From Bryobacterales bacterium (GTDB taxonomy: Bacteria; Acidobacteriota; Terriglobia; Bryobacterales; Bryobacteraceae), in the NCBI GenBank assembly GCA_020853155.1, contig JADYZL010000084.1, forward strand, positions 1 through 16,067: DNA of 16,067 nt, given 5' to 3'. Shown here piece by piece: positions 14,799 through 16,067 of this stretch (position 1 is its first letter; every line of letters begins with the position of its first letter). Below the pieces are notes generated by a model. That model did not search any database, was not told the DNA's origin, and saw only the letters and a list, made by a program, of their open reading frames with translations. The position numbers and the translations under genes are program-made.

Positions 14799-16067
14799 TC
14801 GTGATGAAGTTTGGCGGGAGTTCGCTCGAATCTCCCGATGCGATTCGCCGCGTGTGCGGTATCGTGGCGAGCCGCAAGGAGGAGCACCCGGTGCTGGTGG
14901 TTTCCGCGCACGGCTCCACCACCAACCGTCTGCTGCACGCGGCGCAACTGGCGCGAAGCGGCAAGCGCGCGGAGATGGAAGCCGCGGTGGACGAACTCCG
15001 CGCCTTTCACCGCGGCCTCGCCGATGGCGTGCTGAGCGGGGAGCGGCGTGAACGCGCTCTGGCCGAGGTGGAGGAACACATCGCGGAGCTGCTCGAAGTG
15101 CTTCGCGGCGTGAGCGTGCTGGGCGAGTTGACGACGCGTACCGCCGATACCGTCGCCAGCTATGGCGAGCGGATTTCGAGCCGGATGATGGCGCTCGCGA
15201 TGGAAGAGACGGGCGTGCCCGCGCGGGCCGTGGATTCGCGTACGGTGCTGGTGACCGATGAGCGCCACACGCAGGCGCAGCCCCTGCTGCCGGCCACCTA
15301 CAAGCGTCTCGCGAGGGTGAAGGCGATCGTGCTCGAAGACATCGTGCCCGTGCTGGGCGGCTTCATCGGTGCGACAGAAGAAGGGGTGACGACGACGCTG
15401 GGCCGGGGCGGATCGGATTACTCCGCTTCGATCTTCGGCGCCGGGCTGGACGCCGACGAGATCCAGATCTGGACGGACGTGGACGGGGTGCTCACCACCG
15501 ATCCTCGGGTGCTGGACCGGGTGCGCCTGATCCGGACGATCAGCTATGCGGAAGCGGCGGAGTTGGCGTACTTCGGCGCGAAGGTGCTGCACCCCGCTAC
15601 CCTGCTGCCCGCGATTCAGAAGTCGATTCCGGTGCGGGTGCTGAACTCGCGGAATCCGGGCGAGGCGGGGACGCGCATCGTGAAGGAAGCCGCGCCCTGC
15701 AGGAATCCCGTGAAGGCCATCGCCTGCAAGCGTGGCATCACGGTGATGAATATCCATTCCTCGCGAATGCTGATGGCCTATGGATTTCTGCGCCGCATTT
15801 TCGAAGTCTTCGACCGGCACGAAACACCGGTGGATGTGGTGTGTACGTCGGAGGTGAGCGTTTCCCTCACCATCGACAACACACATCGCTTCCCGCAGAT
15901 TCTCGAGGAACTCGAGCGGTTCTCCACCGTTTCGTCGGAGGGCGCGCAAGCGATCGTGGCGATTGTGGGGGACAACCTCCGCTATACACCCGGCATCGCG
16001 GCGCGGGCGCTCTCGGCGTTGCGGGATGTGAACGTGCGAATGATCTCCCAAGGCGCCTCCTTGCTCA
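14795..16067 (+). CDS. lysC: Aspartokinase, lysine-sensitive type (3' end outside window)
   Basis: 424 N-terminal residues are present and the frame is still open at the window edge. It phosphorylates aspartate, the committed step of the aspartate family pathway. The kinase domain shows KFGGSS (5-10), TTLGRGGSDYS (200-210), TDVDGV (227-232) and GAKVLHP (261-267). Two ACT domains follow from about residue 305. The first contains SSRMLMAYGFLRRIFEVF and PVDVVCTSEVSVSLTID, which align by eye with the lysine-binding site of E. coli LysC (AKIII): Met325, Gly330-Phe331-Leu332, Asp347, Ser352 and Glu353 are matched. No homoserine dehydrogenase domain has begun, and about 25-30 residues are probably missing. 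VVSAHGSTTN (35-44) replaces the more usual VVSAM-GVTN. It starts inside the asd stop codon (ATGA), with AGAGGGG 11 bases upstream. Confidence 0.94.
   Translation, partial: MIVMKFGGSSLESPDAIRRVCGIVASRKEEHPVLVVSAHGSTTNRLLHAAQLARSGKRAEMEAAVDELRAFHRGLADGVLSGERRERALAEVEEHIAELLEVLRGVSVLGELTTRTADTVASYGERISSRMMALAMEETGVPARAVDSRTVLVTDERHTQAQPLLPATYKRLARVKAIVLEDIVPVLGGFIGATEEGVTTTLGRGGSDYSASIFGAGLDADEIQIWTDVDGVLTTDPRVLDRVRLIRTISYAEAAELAYFGAKVLHPATLLPAIQKSIPVRVLNSRNPGEAGTRIVKEAAPCRNPVKAIACKRGITVMNIHSSRMLMAYGFLRRIFEVFDRHETPVDVVCTSEVSVSLTIDNTHRFPQILEELERFSTVSSEGAQAIVAIVGDNLRYTPGIAARALSALRDVNVRMISQGASLL

Overview
This is a GC-rich (roughly 60-65% G+C by eye), gene-dense bacterial chromosomal window with no mobile elements, CRISPR arrays, rRNA or tRNA genes that I can see. 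Codon use looks uniform throughout. The gene content (a cobalamin-dependent methylmalonyl-CoA module, a cytochrome b/molybdopterin fusion, an archaeal/fungal-type aspartate-semialdehyde dehydrogenase and a lysine riboswitch) fits a soil heterotroph. Acidobacteriota is my best guess, but it rests on general impression, not on a marker gene.

Layout. (1) 1-912 (+): the C-terminal part of a multi-pass, GT39/ArnT-like membrane glycosyltransferase, cut by the window edge. (2) 954-2732 (-): a six-helix cytochrome-b-like membrane domain fused to a sulfite-oxidase-type molybdopterin domain. (3) 2912-12059 (-): a six-gene operon, read from right to left: acyl-CoA carboxyltransferase (pccB/mmdA type), methylmalonyl-CoA epimerase, methylmalonyl-CoA mutase small subunit, mutase large subunit, MeaB/ArgK GTPase and an acetate/succinate-type CoA-transferase. 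It ends in a strong hairpin terminator at 2860-2886. (4) 12060-12628: a divergent control region. Its right half holds a sigma70-like promoter (12278-12307), a clear lysine riboswitch (about 12319-12552) and a hairpin that can mask the ribosome-binding site of the next gene. (5) 12629 to the window end (+): a lysine-regulated operon of an M20 metallohydrolase, asd, and an aspartokinase that runs off the window.

How the parts work together. The left operon links propionyl-CoA to succinyl-CoA: carboxylation or decarboxylation, epimerisation, B12 radical rearrangement, a GTPase that protects or loads the mutase, and CoA exchange between succinate and an acyl-CoA. The same genes could assimilate propionate or make it from succinate, and the sequence alone does not fix the direction. 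The right operon carries the first two steps of the aspartate family pathway plus a deacylase-like hydrolase. The leader RNA senses lysine, and the aspartokinase carries what looks like a lysine-binding regulatory domain, so lysine probably controls the pathway at both gene expression and enzyme activity.

The most interesting part is the lysine leader. It has extra helical arms compared with textbook lysine riboswitches and an apparent loop-loop contact with purine and pyrimidine sides exchanged. It places an uncharacterised M20 hydrolase under lysine control, which suggests that enzyme is a lysine-pathway deacylase.
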